Origin: Adiantum capillus-veneris
Lineage: Eukaryota; Streptophyta; Polypodiopsida; Polypodiales; Pteridaceae
Reading direction: 5' to 3'
NCBI GenBank assembly: GCA_014529385.2
Contig: CM043954.1
Coordinates: 7,939,806-8,003,805 of the forward strand
DNA: 64,000 bases
Shown: in pieces, positions 22,617-33,113 of the stretch
Numbering within the stretch: position 1 is the first letter of the stretch
How the letters are laid out: each line of letters starts with the position of its first letter
Made by a program: the position numbers and the translations under genes
The notes under the pieces: model-generated
Database searches by the model: none
What the model was told of the DNA's origin: nothing
Seen by the model: only the letters and a program-made list of their open reading frames with translations

Positions 22617-24981
22617 CTAGGCTCTAGTGATTACCTTGATTGGAACAATCGGTTCACTCTCTGATGAGCTACTATGCATCAGTTGGACTACGTTTAATAT
22701 GGTTTTACCCTTGTTTAAAGTATTTTTAGGACAATTTTCCGGAAAGTGTCCTCCCTTTTTGCAACATTGTATGCAATAGGATTCAATTGGTTTGAGGTTT
22801 TTGTCAGGCTCTGGACATTCATTTTTCCAATGGTCATCAACACCACAATTATGACAGTTTCCTGTTCTAGGCTTCATCATGGGTCTTTCCATGGGAGGTC
22901 TGACACCTTGATTAGCTACATAATACATCGGTGCTAGCTCTGGTTGAGCATAAGTCACGGTTTATTTCCTTGGTGGTGGATGTGAATTATACCAATCTCC
23001 TTCTACCATTTAATGTAGATGGACTAGGCTCTGCATAGGGTGTAACAGGCACTAATGCTTGTTCATCTATGACACCTTCAGAGTGCATGTACTTTACAGG
23101 CACTGCATTATGTCCTAGATACAAAGGTTGTTGTCCCAACACATGTTGAGGTCTTTCCATACCCATTGGTGGTCTTTGAGCTTGGACCATATTAGGCTGA
23201 TATCTGTGCATGGGTTGTCCTTGTGGCCGCATGGGCACGTACTGAAAATTCCCATCATACTTTGGTCTGAAGCAGCACTCGTGGGTCTCGTGGTTGGTCC
23301 ATTTATCCTTGATTGCACACCATTTTTGTGGCCTAATTGGTTGTCCATGTGGAGGTATCCCTTGTCTTAGTCCTCTCATAGGTGCTTTTTGCATGTTGTC
23401 CATCATGTCGTTCATCCTTTTTAGCATATCTTCCATGGCTGAGAGTAGTGCCACAGCAGCCGTTCCCACTTGTGCTGGTTTTGTGGACATTGTCTTCTCG
23501 CTTTGGTTATCCTTAGGGACATCTTCTTCATTGAAGATCTTACAATTGTCTCCTAGGTCAATAGCATCAGACACACACGCTTCTAGGGTTGTATGTTTCT
23601 TACTATAGAGTATAGCATGAAGTTCTTTGTTTAGAAATCCCTCCAGAATCAAAGATACGAGTCGTTCTTTTGCAGGTATCTCCATCTTTGGGCATCTCGC
23701 AATGTATTGTTTAATTCAAGTTGCACAATCCCTAACAGACTCACCATGTTTCTGTTTAAAGCTGTAGATTTGAGCTATCGTATTATGTTTGATCCCCGTT
23801 TCTGGAACAAGCAGCTACAAATCCTTGAGCTAATATGTTCAAGTTCATGATTGACCTTGGTGGAATGTTTTGGAACCATGTCAAAGCTTTTCCTTCTAAT
23901 GTCATTCCAAACCCCTCGAATTGAGTATGGAAATCGAATATACACTATGCTCTAAGAACCTGCTTAAAGCTTGTTAAGTGGTTGTATGGATCCCCTGATC
24001 CATTGTATTTTCTGACCCATTTTTGAAAATTATCTGGTCTGACATGTCTGTTTGGTTCAACTGCCGGTCTTCTAGGAGTTGGTCCTGTTCTGAGTCCTTC
24101 AAACCAGTTTGTTGGAAATAGTGACTCATGTAGCCCTAGACTGGCCTTGGTGTCACCCGGTTTTCTACGTGATGAGGTGGTTTTTGGTTTCTTCACATTA
24201 CTCCCAGATGATCTCTCACGGTGTTCATCTCTTGGAATTGTTTCTGGTCCTTGCCCCAATATCCAATCCTGTATGGAATACCCTTGGGATTTGGTTTTTT
24301 CTACCTCCTCGGAAGTCATCATAACAAAGTTTTTGTTATAAAAATCCCTAAACAGGTAGGTTGGTAGGTCTGCTGATCCCTTGTTTTTAATCTTGAAGAT
24401 ATAGATGATCTTCATGGCTGCTAATTGTCTTGGTTTGGCATGAGAAGTCCACAGATGATCTTTTATGTTTCTATCTTTCCAACAATAGACTCCGACCTTA
24501 AGATTATCCGTATTTAGTCGTTTCAAAGGCTTCAAGTTTACTTGATCGTATCCCTCAAATTCTAAAGTTGGTGGTCCTTCTTTTGCTGACATATCTGGGA
24601 TTATTGTGTTTACTTCTAACCTCCATTTTTCTATCAAGTCAGGGTTTTCGACTTGTAAATACTGAGTTCCGTTTCGATCCATGTACCATGGTCATCAATG
24701 CGAATAGCATACTCCTCGTTAGGGTCCAAGTAAACCTGGGCTCCATGACGGTTAGTCTTGTAAAAAGATAGTATATGCTTATAGCGCACTGTCGTTCCGG
24801 TTTCCGAGTGAGTCGAGTAAGAAAACATTTCAGATGTTGAATCTGAAAAAGTGTTTGAGACTTCTTCAGGAACTGTGTGTAAGTAATTGCCTTGATTCAC
24901 ACTTTCTTTGGTAGATACTCTAATGGAGGTTTCTCCAAGTATGCCATGATTTCTTAGTACATGACCAGATCTAAGGTTCAT
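22617..24981 (-). pseudogene. Gag of gypsy element A
   Basis: Gag packages element RNA in virus-like particles. The minus-strand reading starts MNLRSGHVLRNHG at 24981; the similar MHLRSGRVLEHEH opens element C. The capsid (retrotrans_gag) block is near 23800-24020, with FQKWVRKYNGSGDPYNHL and, after an in-frame stop at about 23945, HTQFEGFGMTLEGKALTWFQN. A Gln/Pro/Met-rich stretch (22987-23480) precedes two zinc knuckles: CHNCGVDDHWKNEC (C-x2-C-x4-H-x4-C) and CIQCCKKGGHFPENC (C-x2-C-x5-H-x4-C). The second shares its unusual spacing and KGGHF core with element B. Frames change at about 24680, 23945, 23690 and 22960. The linker beyond 22470 was separated by insertion of element B. Confidence 0.85.
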
Positions 24982-25445
24982 ATAAACTTATGAAGCCCTG
25001 GATAGAGTACTCACCTTTGGATTGACTTGTCGTCAATTTCCACTTAATTCAATTGCAACTTTTTTTCAAGCCACTGATTCCTCATCTGTAGCCTGATTCC
25101 TGTACAAATTGGATCAAGTTAGCTATTCTTCTATAAAGACAATATAATTTTTGCTATTCTTGTGATTGGTCTCTGTGTATCACTTCAAATCAAGCTATGA
25201 GAGTCAAAATTTGACTTTAGCAAAAAATCAAAGGTCTAATCTACAACCTGTAAAATGAGTGTACATGTATCAATTTTGATCCGATTGAACCCAAAATTGC
25301 CCCGTGGCTTTATATTATGTTGGTCTATCACTGTATAAGTTCAAAAGTCAAAATTGATGTCTCTAGATAGCAGACGTAAATAATCACGATTATTTAGTTT
25401 CTCAGTTTTTTGCACGTTTTTGATAGGTTTGGCAAGTATACAACT
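24982..25445 (-). repeat. Leader/LTR remnant of element A with palindrome copy 4
   Basis: AT-rich and noncoding, upstream (minus sense) of gag. The palindrome TAAATAATCACGATTATTTA at 25377-25396 matches those at 3480-4078. The stretch ends where a plus-strand LTR begins at 25446, so the rest of the minus-strand LTR is missing or displaced. No PBS for element A was found. Confidence 0.5.
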
Positions 25446-25590
25446 TGTTAGAGTCCCTGGACAAGTTTCAATTGTTGAGCTTATATGTGAAGCTACTCAA
25501 TATATGGCTTCTCTATATATGGCACCCAGGTTCTCTCTATATACATCATCTCATGTGTGTATTCTACATACTTTGGGGTTCTATTCATGT

Positions 25591-25686
<96 letters not shown>

Positions 25687-25696
25687 AACCTCAACA
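25446..25696 (+). repeat. Plus-strand LTR of an otherwise unassigned retroelement
   Basis: The sequence begins TGTTAGAGTCCCTGG and ends CTCAACCTCAACA. It is followed at once by a tRNA-iMet PBS, giving a 251-bp LTR. About 96 bp of its 3' part is (CT)n. No matching 3' LTR was seen in the window. Confidence 0.7.
25591..25686 (+). repeat. (CT)n microsatellite inside an LTR
   Basis: About 95 bp of CT repeat with one GC interruption at about 25667, ending just before the LTR end. It produces a spurious Ser/Leu ORF. Confidence 0.95.
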
Positions 25697-25708
25697 TGGT
25701 ATCAGAGC
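25697..25708 (+). other. Primer binding site, tRNA-iMet type
   Basis: TGGTATCAGAGC is the standard complement of the plant initiator Met tRNA 3' end. It abuts the CA of the LTR. Confidence 0.9.
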
Positions 25709-25742
25709 AGTACATTTTTGTTTTCAATTTTTCTCATGATCA

Positions 25743-26640
25743 AAAACGATTTTGCAAAAATTATTCGCAACAGGCACAAGAATCAATGTGGTCTACAATT
25801 TTGCAGGAGGAAGTTTTTTCAAATTTAGCACCGATTTTGAGTTACGGCGTTCGCGAACTGCGTACATACCTGAAAAGCAACTTCCGCTTTTTGTTTTTGA
25901 TTTTTCTGCTAATTGAAAACAATTTTACAAAAACTACTTGCCTAAGGCATCGGAATCGATGTGGTCTACAACTTTGCAGAAGAAAGTTTTTTCAAATTCT
26001 GCATCGATTTTGAGTTATCGTTCGTGGACTGCGTACATACGTAAAAAGAAACTTTCGCTTTTTATTTTTGATTTTTTTGGTAATTGAAAACGATTTTGCA
26101 GAAACTACCCACTTGACCACAACGGAATCGATGTGGTGTACAACTTTGCAGAAGAAAGTTTTTTTAAATTCTGCACCGATTTTGAGTTATTGTTTGCGGA
26201 CTGCGTACATACCGAAAATCAACTTTCGTTTTATGTTTTTGATTTTTCTCTTAATTGAAAACAATTTTGCAGAAACTCCTTAAACAAGGCATCGGAATCA
26301 ATGTGGTTTACAACTTTGCAAAAGAAAGTTTTTTCAAATTCTTCACTGATTTTGAGTTATCGTTGGTAGACAGCGTACATGCGTGAAAAGAAACTTTCGT
26401 TTTTGTTTTTTGATTTTTCTCCTAATTGAGAACGATTTTGCAGAAACAGCCTGCGGAGGCACTGGAATCGATATGGTCTACAACTTTGCAGAAGAAAGTT
26501 TTTTTTTCAAATTCTGCACTGATTTTTAGTTATCGTTTGCGGACTGCGTACATGCCTGAAAAGCAACTTTTGTTTTTGGTTTTTTTATTTTTTTTCTAAT
26601 TGTAAATGATTTTGCAGAAACTATTCGCTTGAGCCATTGG
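25743..26640 (+). repeat. Five tandem ~171-bp repeats downstream of a PBS
   Basis: Repeat starts (a 'gattttgcagaaac'-like string) lie at about 25743, 25917, 26086, 26257, 26427 and 26605, giving periods of 174, 169, 171, 170 and 178 bp. Each unit carries 'atgtggtctacaactttgcag', 'aaagttttttcaaattctgcac', 'gattttgagttatcg' and 'gcggactgcgtacat'. Units differ at scattered positions, so the array is old. It occupies the leader of the retroelement whose LTR ends at 25696. Confidence 0.88.
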
Positions 26641-27671
26641 AAAGATGCGCAATCTTGTTAGTACAATTCTAAAGATTGAGAAGGGTGGTCCTAGAAAGGT
26701 ATAAATGTTAGTTTCTTGATAAATTTTATTTCAGTCTTTGACTAAAGAAGGTGATTTGGAAGCCACTGATGTTGAGCTTAACCATTTTGTTAAGGAAATG
26801 ACACCACTTGTTCAGAATAAGAGATTCAAAAGAATAGTATCAAATGAGAAAGAAAACAGGGTTAGGTTGTGGGTGATGGATATGAAAATATACTATTGCT
26901 CGAGAAATGGCGTGCTTTTTCTTTCTTTCATGGAATTCATTTTAATCCTGGTCAAGGTGGACCCAACAATAGATGTTGCGTGTTCAGAATGTCCACAAAA
27001 GGACTTGCTTCAGGAGTTGAACTTGTCAATTGAATGAGGCAAGGAGGGGCATGAGATTTGAGAAGTGCATGGGTGCATTTTGATCACACTCATCATATTG
27101 AAGGATGGGAAACTATGTCATGCGCGGTTTATGATCCCGGGTAAGTGAGCTCATGAAAACATGTTACAATTGATTAATTTCAATTTCAATTTACTTTACC
27201 TTGACAATTTAATATGAAGAAGATCAACTATTTAAAAAAGTTACAATAAAAAGTAAATACTTGTATATACATTTTGTCACATTAGAACTTTACGAAAGTT
27301 TGGAAAAAATCTTATTCTATCTAATCCTCCTCTATCTCGTTGTCCAGAGGCAAGTACGTTTGATCACCTTGACTCTACATAAACCCAAGCCAAATTAAAC
27401 AATTATCAACAGTTCAAAATAATCGATAATAAATTACTTGTTTAAACTTACCACTTGTACTGATCCAACCGATGCGTGGAACTACTTGCGAGAGATGTGG
27501 TTGTTTTTTAACAACCATCACCAAGTATCAAATTCTGTATGTTGCTCTCGATACTTGACCATTTCTCTGGTTGGTCGAGAAAGAGTGATTTTTTCTAAGT
27601 CAGTAATAACAATAACAAATCATCAACTACAGTCTTAATAATCACCGATCAACGTTATAATTTAATCAATC
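26641..27671 (+). other. Unassigned sequence with a possible two-exon fragment
   Basis: A short reading starting MRNLVSTILKIEKGG at 26644 could be joined, over a GT...AG interval (about 26698-26732), to a 99-aa reading at 26738-27037. I recognise no domain. The remainder (27040-27670) is AT-rich with no clear gene on either strand. Confidence 0.25.
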
Positions 27672-28898
27672 TTACATATTTGTCCTTCGAAGCTTCCTTG
27701 CCTCCTGAGCCATAGTGCATGGGAGTTTGTCTAGTGTGAGCCTCGTGTTGTTGTATGTATGATGAGCCCATCGCAGCTTGATTTCTCTTTTCTTGAATTG
27801 CCCACTCCCACTCCACGTCTGCCATGTTTCCACCACAGTAGCTCCTATCTGGATCTCTAACCTGGTTGGCTGATGTGCGTCACACACTACACTGCTTGTT
27901 TTTCAAAAATGTCTTTATGTATCCCTCCAACCACTCTTGTGAAAAACGTTGATCGGGGGCATTTGGAGATCTAGCTAACAACGCATCCTCAATGTACCAT
28001 GCATGATTGGACAGTTGGTCTCTAAACTTTATAAAACAGTTCTTATACGTTGAATGTATAAGAATTTGTAGATGGCATAGAAATGCCGTGCCTTGTGCTG
28101 TGCCAAAGTCCACCTCCCCACCATATTTAACTGTGTAGTAGTGTCCATGCCTGTCTTGCACGGGTGCATCAGTATCCTCCTCCTCTGCGTCAGGGGTGGC
28201 ATGCTTTGAAAGTGGAGACTCTGCTTCCTTGCCACTACCAAAATAGGCAAAACCACAAGATCCATGGCCGCTTCATCTCTTACGGCGCTTGTTGTCTTGA
28301 GATGAGCGTCGACGCGTGCTGCTAGAGGAATCTCGTCGACGGTGTTCTGGCAAAGAAGAAGTGGAATGGAGTGGGATAGGACCCTCTGATGTGATGGGAG
28401 TGGGACCCTACGAGGGAAGGGGAGTAGGACCTTGCGATGGAAGGAGAGTAGGATGATAAGAAGGGGCTGTAGACTGAGGTGCCATCGGTGCAAGGATCTG
28501 TAGGTAAGGAGTCCCTCCCTGACTCCCCCATGGTGTAGTCTGCGGAGAAAGACCGTAGGTTGTAAGCTGTTGCGGTGTGTAGCGACCAAACAAATTCTTT
28601 GTTGAACGGAGGTGCTGGACGCGTAAAGAGAGAGCCCGGTGTAGGTCTGGATCTACGATCTATGGAGGAACCTGAGAAGGGTAGCTGTAGGATGGACATG
28701 CATGCAAATTACACTCATGGTTTAGGGTTAACTAGTCAGGAATATTCTTTATTTCTTTGCTTGTTATCACTGACTCAAGACTAGTTGGGTCCATTGGAGG
28801 CGATGTCCACCCCGGGTGGGAGCCCACCTGGGATGTGAACCAACCAAAAGAAGAGCCAGTTGGCTGCTCCCCACGAGGTGGTCTCTCGTCTGACATCT
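27672..28898 (-). pseudogene. Unrecognised minus-strand gene remnant, possibly transposon-encoded
   Basis: A start with MSDERPPRGEQPTGSS at 28898 leads into a Pro/Ser-rich region (28320-28700). A basic patch rich in Arg and Ser (about 28290-28340) follows, then a globular part at 27880-28161 with GHYYTVKYGGEVDFGTAQ and HAWYIEDALL, and 27672-27887 with the Lys/Arg-rich end. Frame changes occur between pieces. A Pro-rich N-terminus before a globular basic domain recalls the second, TNPA/Ptta-like protein of CACTA elements. A CACTA transposase remnant lies 2 kb away, pointing the other way. I could not match any conserved residues, so that identity is only a suggestion. Confidence 0.35.
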
Positions 28899-29480
28899 AC
28901 ATTACAAAGAGCAATATAAGATTAAGCTTTCTCCCCTACTCACTCATCTATAAATACGTACATAAGTATATTAGCACACAAACACATAGATAAATATACA
29001 TACTAGTAGACCTAAGTAGGGACTAGTAGTGCCAAAGGTCAAGTGGCACCTCTTTAGATATCATCAGAGTTTCAACCGTGGTAAAACCAAAGGTACGTTG
29101 TGGTAATCCATTTAGGAGTGGACCAATGACCGCAACACCATGATTAAAAAGGGACTATACCCAAGAGGAAGCGTCTAGCCTTCGGGTGCTATGTTCCCAT
29201 ACTTACTGCATACATACGTGCATAAACAAATAAATATGTGCACACAAATATATATAAGTTTACATACTGTAGCCATTGTTTTGAGTATAGATAAATAGTT
29301 ATGGTTGTATATGTAGGCATCCTTTTGTGTTGTGCGCAGTGCAAGAGCGCTTGTGCTTCTGTAGAGTGCTATGAAAAAGAGCTTCTTTACTGTGCTTCTT
29401 GTGCAGTATCACTTCACAGCACATCGCATGTCTCTCTCCATTTTGAGGTACGGTATCGTTAAATGTTGTCCAACCGGACG
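28899..29480. other. No recognisable feature
   Basis: Noncoding, AT-rich. A small hairpin GTGCCA/TGGCAC lies at about 29029-29049. Nothing else could be supported. Confidence 0.4.
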
Positions 29481-29486
29481 CCTCTT

Positions 29487-29542
<56 letters not shown>

Positions 29543-29702
29543 ACTCTCTACCTCTCTCTCTCTTTCCTTCTCTTTCTCTTTCTCCCTCCATCTCTCTCTC
29601 TTTCTCTCTCTCTCTCTTTCTTTATCTCTCTCTCTCTCTCTTTCTCTTTCTCTTTCTCCCTCCCTCTCTCTCTCTCTCTCTCTCTTTATCTCTCTCTCTC
29701 TC

Positions 29703-29792
<90 letters not shown>
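29481..29792 (+). repeat. Compound (CT)n/(CTTT)n microsatellite, ~310 bp
   Basis: Nearly continuous CT with interspersed TTTC and CCCT variants. The 158-aa Ser/Leu ORF covering it is an artefact of composition. Confidence 0.95.
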
Positions 29793-29794
<2 letters not shown>

Positions 29795-29934
29795 GCTTGC
29801 TTTATAAACCTCTTTCTGGCCCTACATCTGCCCACCACGTCCTCTGATCCTAGCTTGGAGTTTATGCATCCCATGGAATTGTGTAGGTCAAGAAGCTAAG
29901 GCTGGAAACCTTTTTCTCCTTGTGGACCTATGTG

Positions 29935-29958
29935 TGTGTGTGTGGGGGTGGGGGGGGA

Positions 29959-30013
<55 letters not shown>
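29935..30013 (+). repeat. (GT)n-(G)n-(GA)n microsatellite
   Basis: A short GT run, then a G-rich patch, then about 50 bp of GA. With 29481-29792 it forms a CT...GA inverted pair 170 bp apart that could fold. Confidence 0.9.
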
Positions 30014-30016
<3 letters not shown>

Positions 30017-30067
30017 TTCTATTATTGTCCTCGGAGGTCAAATGACCTATGGGACCAAATGAACATG

Positions 30068-30388
30068 TCACATGGTGTGAGTGGAGGTCATAAGTGACTC
30101 TCGATGCTCAAAAATGGCTGAAATGAGCGTTGCAATAGAGAGTCCACATCGCGGTTGGGAGAGGAAGGTATGTAGGGAGAGCTCATGGCTGAATATATGG
30201 GGAAAAGAAGACCTAATGTGGTCAAAAGCTAAGCACTCAATTAGTGTGTGGTACTCACTCTCTCGCACTTGAAGAGAGCATAAGGTGCAAAGTCGATGAG
30301 ACTCCTCGCCAGTGCCCCAACGTCCTGTCTCGCAGCGTAGAGAATGCGAGCTAAGACGAATGGAAGCAATGGTGCGGATCACACTCAA
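30068..30388 (-). pseudogene. LINE-like reverse-transcriptase zinc-binding C-terminus (zf-RVT type)
   Basis: The 106-aa minus-strand reading contains LRCETGRWG, HRLCTLCSL and ESEYHTLIECLAFDHIRSSF. The arrangement (R-L-x-x-x-x-L-x-x-E-T-G-R-W, then C-x2-C, then H-x4-C before a D-H-I-R helix) is that of the zinc-binding segment following the RT of many non-LTR retrotransposons. No RT catalytic block was found upstream (30389-30760), where a (GA)n tract interrupts. So only a 3' fragment remains. The 'ETGRW' wording is less usual for typical plant L1 elements. Confidence 0.6.
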
Positions 30389-30406
30389 TGGGATGGACTC
30401 AAGGAT

Positions 30407-30408
<2 letters not shown>

Positions 30409-30495
<87 letters not shown>
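30409..30495 (+). repeat. (GA)n microsatellite
   Basis: About 86 bp of pure GA, immediately upstream (minus sense) of the zinc-binding fragment. Confidence 0.95.
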
Positions 30496-30499
<4 letters not shown>

Positions 30500-30839
30500 T
30501 CAGAGAGCCCCCAAAAGAAGTGTGAGACTGTGACTCTTCTGTGATTGGCTATCTAGTTGTTTGGCATCCGGGCCTTGACGAGATCTATCACAGTCAGTTT
30601 GAGGTACGCCTGTCTTGAGGCAAGCGACTAATCTCATGATTACGGCTCGTTCGTCGCTCACAGAGACAAGATTGAGCCTCGAGGAAGGGAGAGTAGTTCA
30701 TTATGTCTAGTCTTGCGAATCGTGATGTAGCAGCGCAACTTGCCATTTTGTCAAAAATTACGTATGATCATTGGGAGTGCCACTTGTCTTTGCATGTCTA
30801 CACACTAAGAGTGCTTTCCTACTCATACTATCTATTTCT

Positions 30840-32160
30840 CTCCCTCTCTATCTATCTCTCTCTTTGCCCAAGGATTTGAGGCTTTTAAAATGTCTCCCCA
30901 CCTTTGCGACTCCACGTCGTGCCCCAAATGGAAAGATTTTTCTTCCTAAAGCACCATGAAGGCTAGCCAATGAAGAATAAGACAAGGTGAAGGGTACCAT
31001 TACCTCTATTCGCACACCAATAGGATACACGAGGTTGCTAAAGGGAGCTTTCACAAAAGTGAAGAAGGGTGGAACCGTTCATTTGTATGGATTGAAGTCC
31101 CATGATTGGCACAAGATGCTTCATGTAATCATCATACTCCCTATTCTATCTATAGTTTGTGTGTATGACTTTCACTCACTTTTCGTTCCGCTGATTTACA
31201 TTGTAGTTCATTCTGCTGGTGAGTATGTGTATATGTCGAGACAACAAAGTCAGGGGATGCTATTTTCAAACTAGGAGAGATAGTAAGGTACACCACAAGA
31301 CTCCACTTAGATACACCTTTTTTATGTACACAATAATTTCAACTAGCACTTAGTGTATCCTTTTGTGTTTTCTTGCAGATTTGTGAGCTCCAAGGTAATC
31401 AAAATAGATGCTATCCCTGCTTCTCAAACACTTACAACAGAAATTGTGTGTGCCATTAAAGTAGATGCATTTCCTTGATTGGTCCTTCTTAGTCAAATTC
31501 ACCTCTTGGTTCACGTGGTGGAGAAGATCGCTATATCTGGAGTAGTGCACGCACGATGGATGTCTTCTTAGAGAGGTTTTTAAAGACTCTCAAAAACTTT
31601 TGTGCGGCTACGGTCTCAACCAGAGCCATGTATGGTGGAAGGGTGAATCTTTCAAGAGGCATTTGTTTACATATCAAAGTATTTGACACTAGTTGATCCT
31701 TCAGTGCCTCCCATGTGGTCAGACAAGGAGGATGCAAGGATGACTTCACACTTGCCAAGTGGAAAGGGAAAACTACTTAACATGGATATGAATCTATCCC
31801 GAGTGGTCAATAACTTTTGTATTCTCAAAATGCAAAGATTATGACCAAGTGGGTGGACTTGTGGAGACAGAGGCAAAGGCAAGGCATTTGCAAGAGAGAG
31901 CAGCATGGAAACAAGCACATGGAGGAAGGAGGGCACCCCCAGTGCCTAGAAACCTTGCATGTTTCCTAGATCTCATTAGGGTAGAGTGGATTCATGAGAG
32001 AATGGCTGAGGCAAATACGTGCGAGAAGACCACCAATAAAGAATGGGAGTATGCAAGAGGCTGCGTACCAAAGGTAGAGTACTCATATACCTAAACCATA
32101 TTGTAATTTTTTTTCTTGAAATTATCTTTAATATGTATTTGATAAAAGAAATTTTTAGGG
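30840..32160 (+). pseudogene. CACTA (En/Spm) TNP2-type transposase remnant with an intron-like gap
   Basis: TNP2-like transposases excise and insert CACTA DNA transposons. The reading around 30987-31124 gives KKGGTVHLYGLKSHDWHKML, matching the hallmark 'GLKSHD-C/W-H' block. It ends at a GT (31125); a GT...AG interval to 31378 fits an intron. The next part (about 31381-31557) shows SSKVIKIDAIPASQTLTTEI and, after a stop, HLLVHVVEKIAISGVVHARW, which corresponds to the 'H-L-x-x-H-L-x-x-E-x-x-x-x-G-P-V-x-x-R-W-M' block. Then frameshifts give ERFLKTLKNF. A further readable stretch is at 31849-32094. Multiple stops make it dead. No CACTA-type terminal inverted repeats were located. Confidence 0.75.
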
Positions 32161-32164
32161 TCGT

Positions 32165-32793
32165 CACTTTTGTACGTGCCATCATGGGCAACTTTGACAC
32201 AGATGGTTATGAAGCCAGGCACTACGGAACAATTGAAAGGATACTAGAGGTGAATTTTAGAACATTTCATACCTTCATCTTTGAGTGCAAGTGGTTTGCA
32301 AATGTGTCTAGACAACATGAGAATGGACTCTACATGGTGGACTCTAGTGTGCATCACACAGGGAGGTATGACAATTTAGTTTTACCACGCAATTGTGAGC
32401 AAGTGAGTGACATGTACCCTTTTTCTTCTTATTTGCTTGTAGCATTAATTATACCAATGTTGCTCATTTTGAGCTTCTCTTTTATAGGTCATCTATATCC
32501 CAGTAGTCCACCAACCAAAACTTTGGTTCGTAATTCTCGTAACACCTCTGGATAGAACAAATTTTTCCACTAATGAAGTGGAGACCATCTTCGACCCTCT
32601 TCCACATCCGACTTTAGATGAGGTGGAAACAGAGGAGAGGGAGGTAGATGAATCAAGTCCGGCAGTAGAAAGTTTTAGTGAGGATGATTGTCATGATGAT
32701 GAAGATGATGAGATGGAGGATGATGAACTCGAAGATGATGTAGCCAATGCATATACAAAAACGACAATTCCATTTATCTCTTTGTTGATTTAG
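32165..32793 (+). pseudogene. DUF4216-like C-terminal part of the CACTA transposase gene, acidic tail
   Basis: The reading in 32043-32430 contains EARHYGTIERILEVNF, FIFECKWFANV and GRYDNLVLPRNCEQV. This matches the DUF4216 pattern of a 'Y-Y-G-x-L-x-x-I-x-x-x-x-F' strand, then 'F-x-C-x-W-F/Y', then the 'P-F-I-L-A-x-Q-x-x-Q-V-F-Y' region. It is interrupted by an intron-like stretch (32401-32486), after which VIYIPVVHQPKLWFVIL fits the 'Y-x-x-D/P-x-x-x-x-x-W-x-V-V' end. A 71-aa Glu/Asp-rich tail ends at 32793. DUF4216 usually sits at the C-terminus of CACTA TNP2 proteins. Confidence 0.7.
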
Positions 32794-32913
32794 GAGCCAT
32801 GGGATTAGAATTGGATGAATCCTCATGTAGAGATCTTTTGGAAGATGATTCATAAACATTTTGCAGTTATGAAGTTTTTTGGTCGTGTAATCCATTCATC
32901 TCTCTCTCCCCTC

Positions 32914-32914
<1 letters not shown>

Positions 32915-32957
<43 letters not shown>
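32915..32957 (+). repeat. Poly-C tract, 43 bp
   Basis: Forty-three consecutive C bases, directly continued by (CT)n. Homopolymers this long are rare. Assembly or read error in the exact length is possible. Confidence 0.9.

Positions 32958-33005
<48 letters not shown>
32958..33005 (+). repeat. (CT)n microsatellite
   Basis: About 46 bp of CT, continuing from the poly-C tract. Confidence 0.95.
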
Positions 33006-33011
<6 letters not shown>

Positions 33012-33082
33012 CTTTTTTAATTTTTTAATTTTTATACAATATTCTTTCATTTTTGGTGAGAGGAGGGAAACACCAAAATTTG

Positions 33083-33086
<4 letters not shown>

Positions 33087-33112
<26 letters not shown>
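33087..33112 (+). repeat. Poly-G tract, 26 bp
   Basis: Twenty-six G bases, complementary to the poly-C tract 130 bp upstream. The pair could form a hairpin, and either strand could form G-quadruplexes. Confidence 0.9.

Positions 33113-33113
<1 letters not shown>

Noticed and set aside
25420-26013. 197-aa ORF across the (CT)n tract and tandem repeats
   Set aside because: Combines microsatellite and noncoding 171-bp repeats. The reading is not maintained through later repeat units.
25743-26640. CRISPR-like array
   Set aside because: Units of ~171 bp are contiguous, with no unique spacers; the context is a plant retroelement.
29371-29847. 158-aa Ser/Leu ORF
   Set aside because: Pure microsatellite translation.
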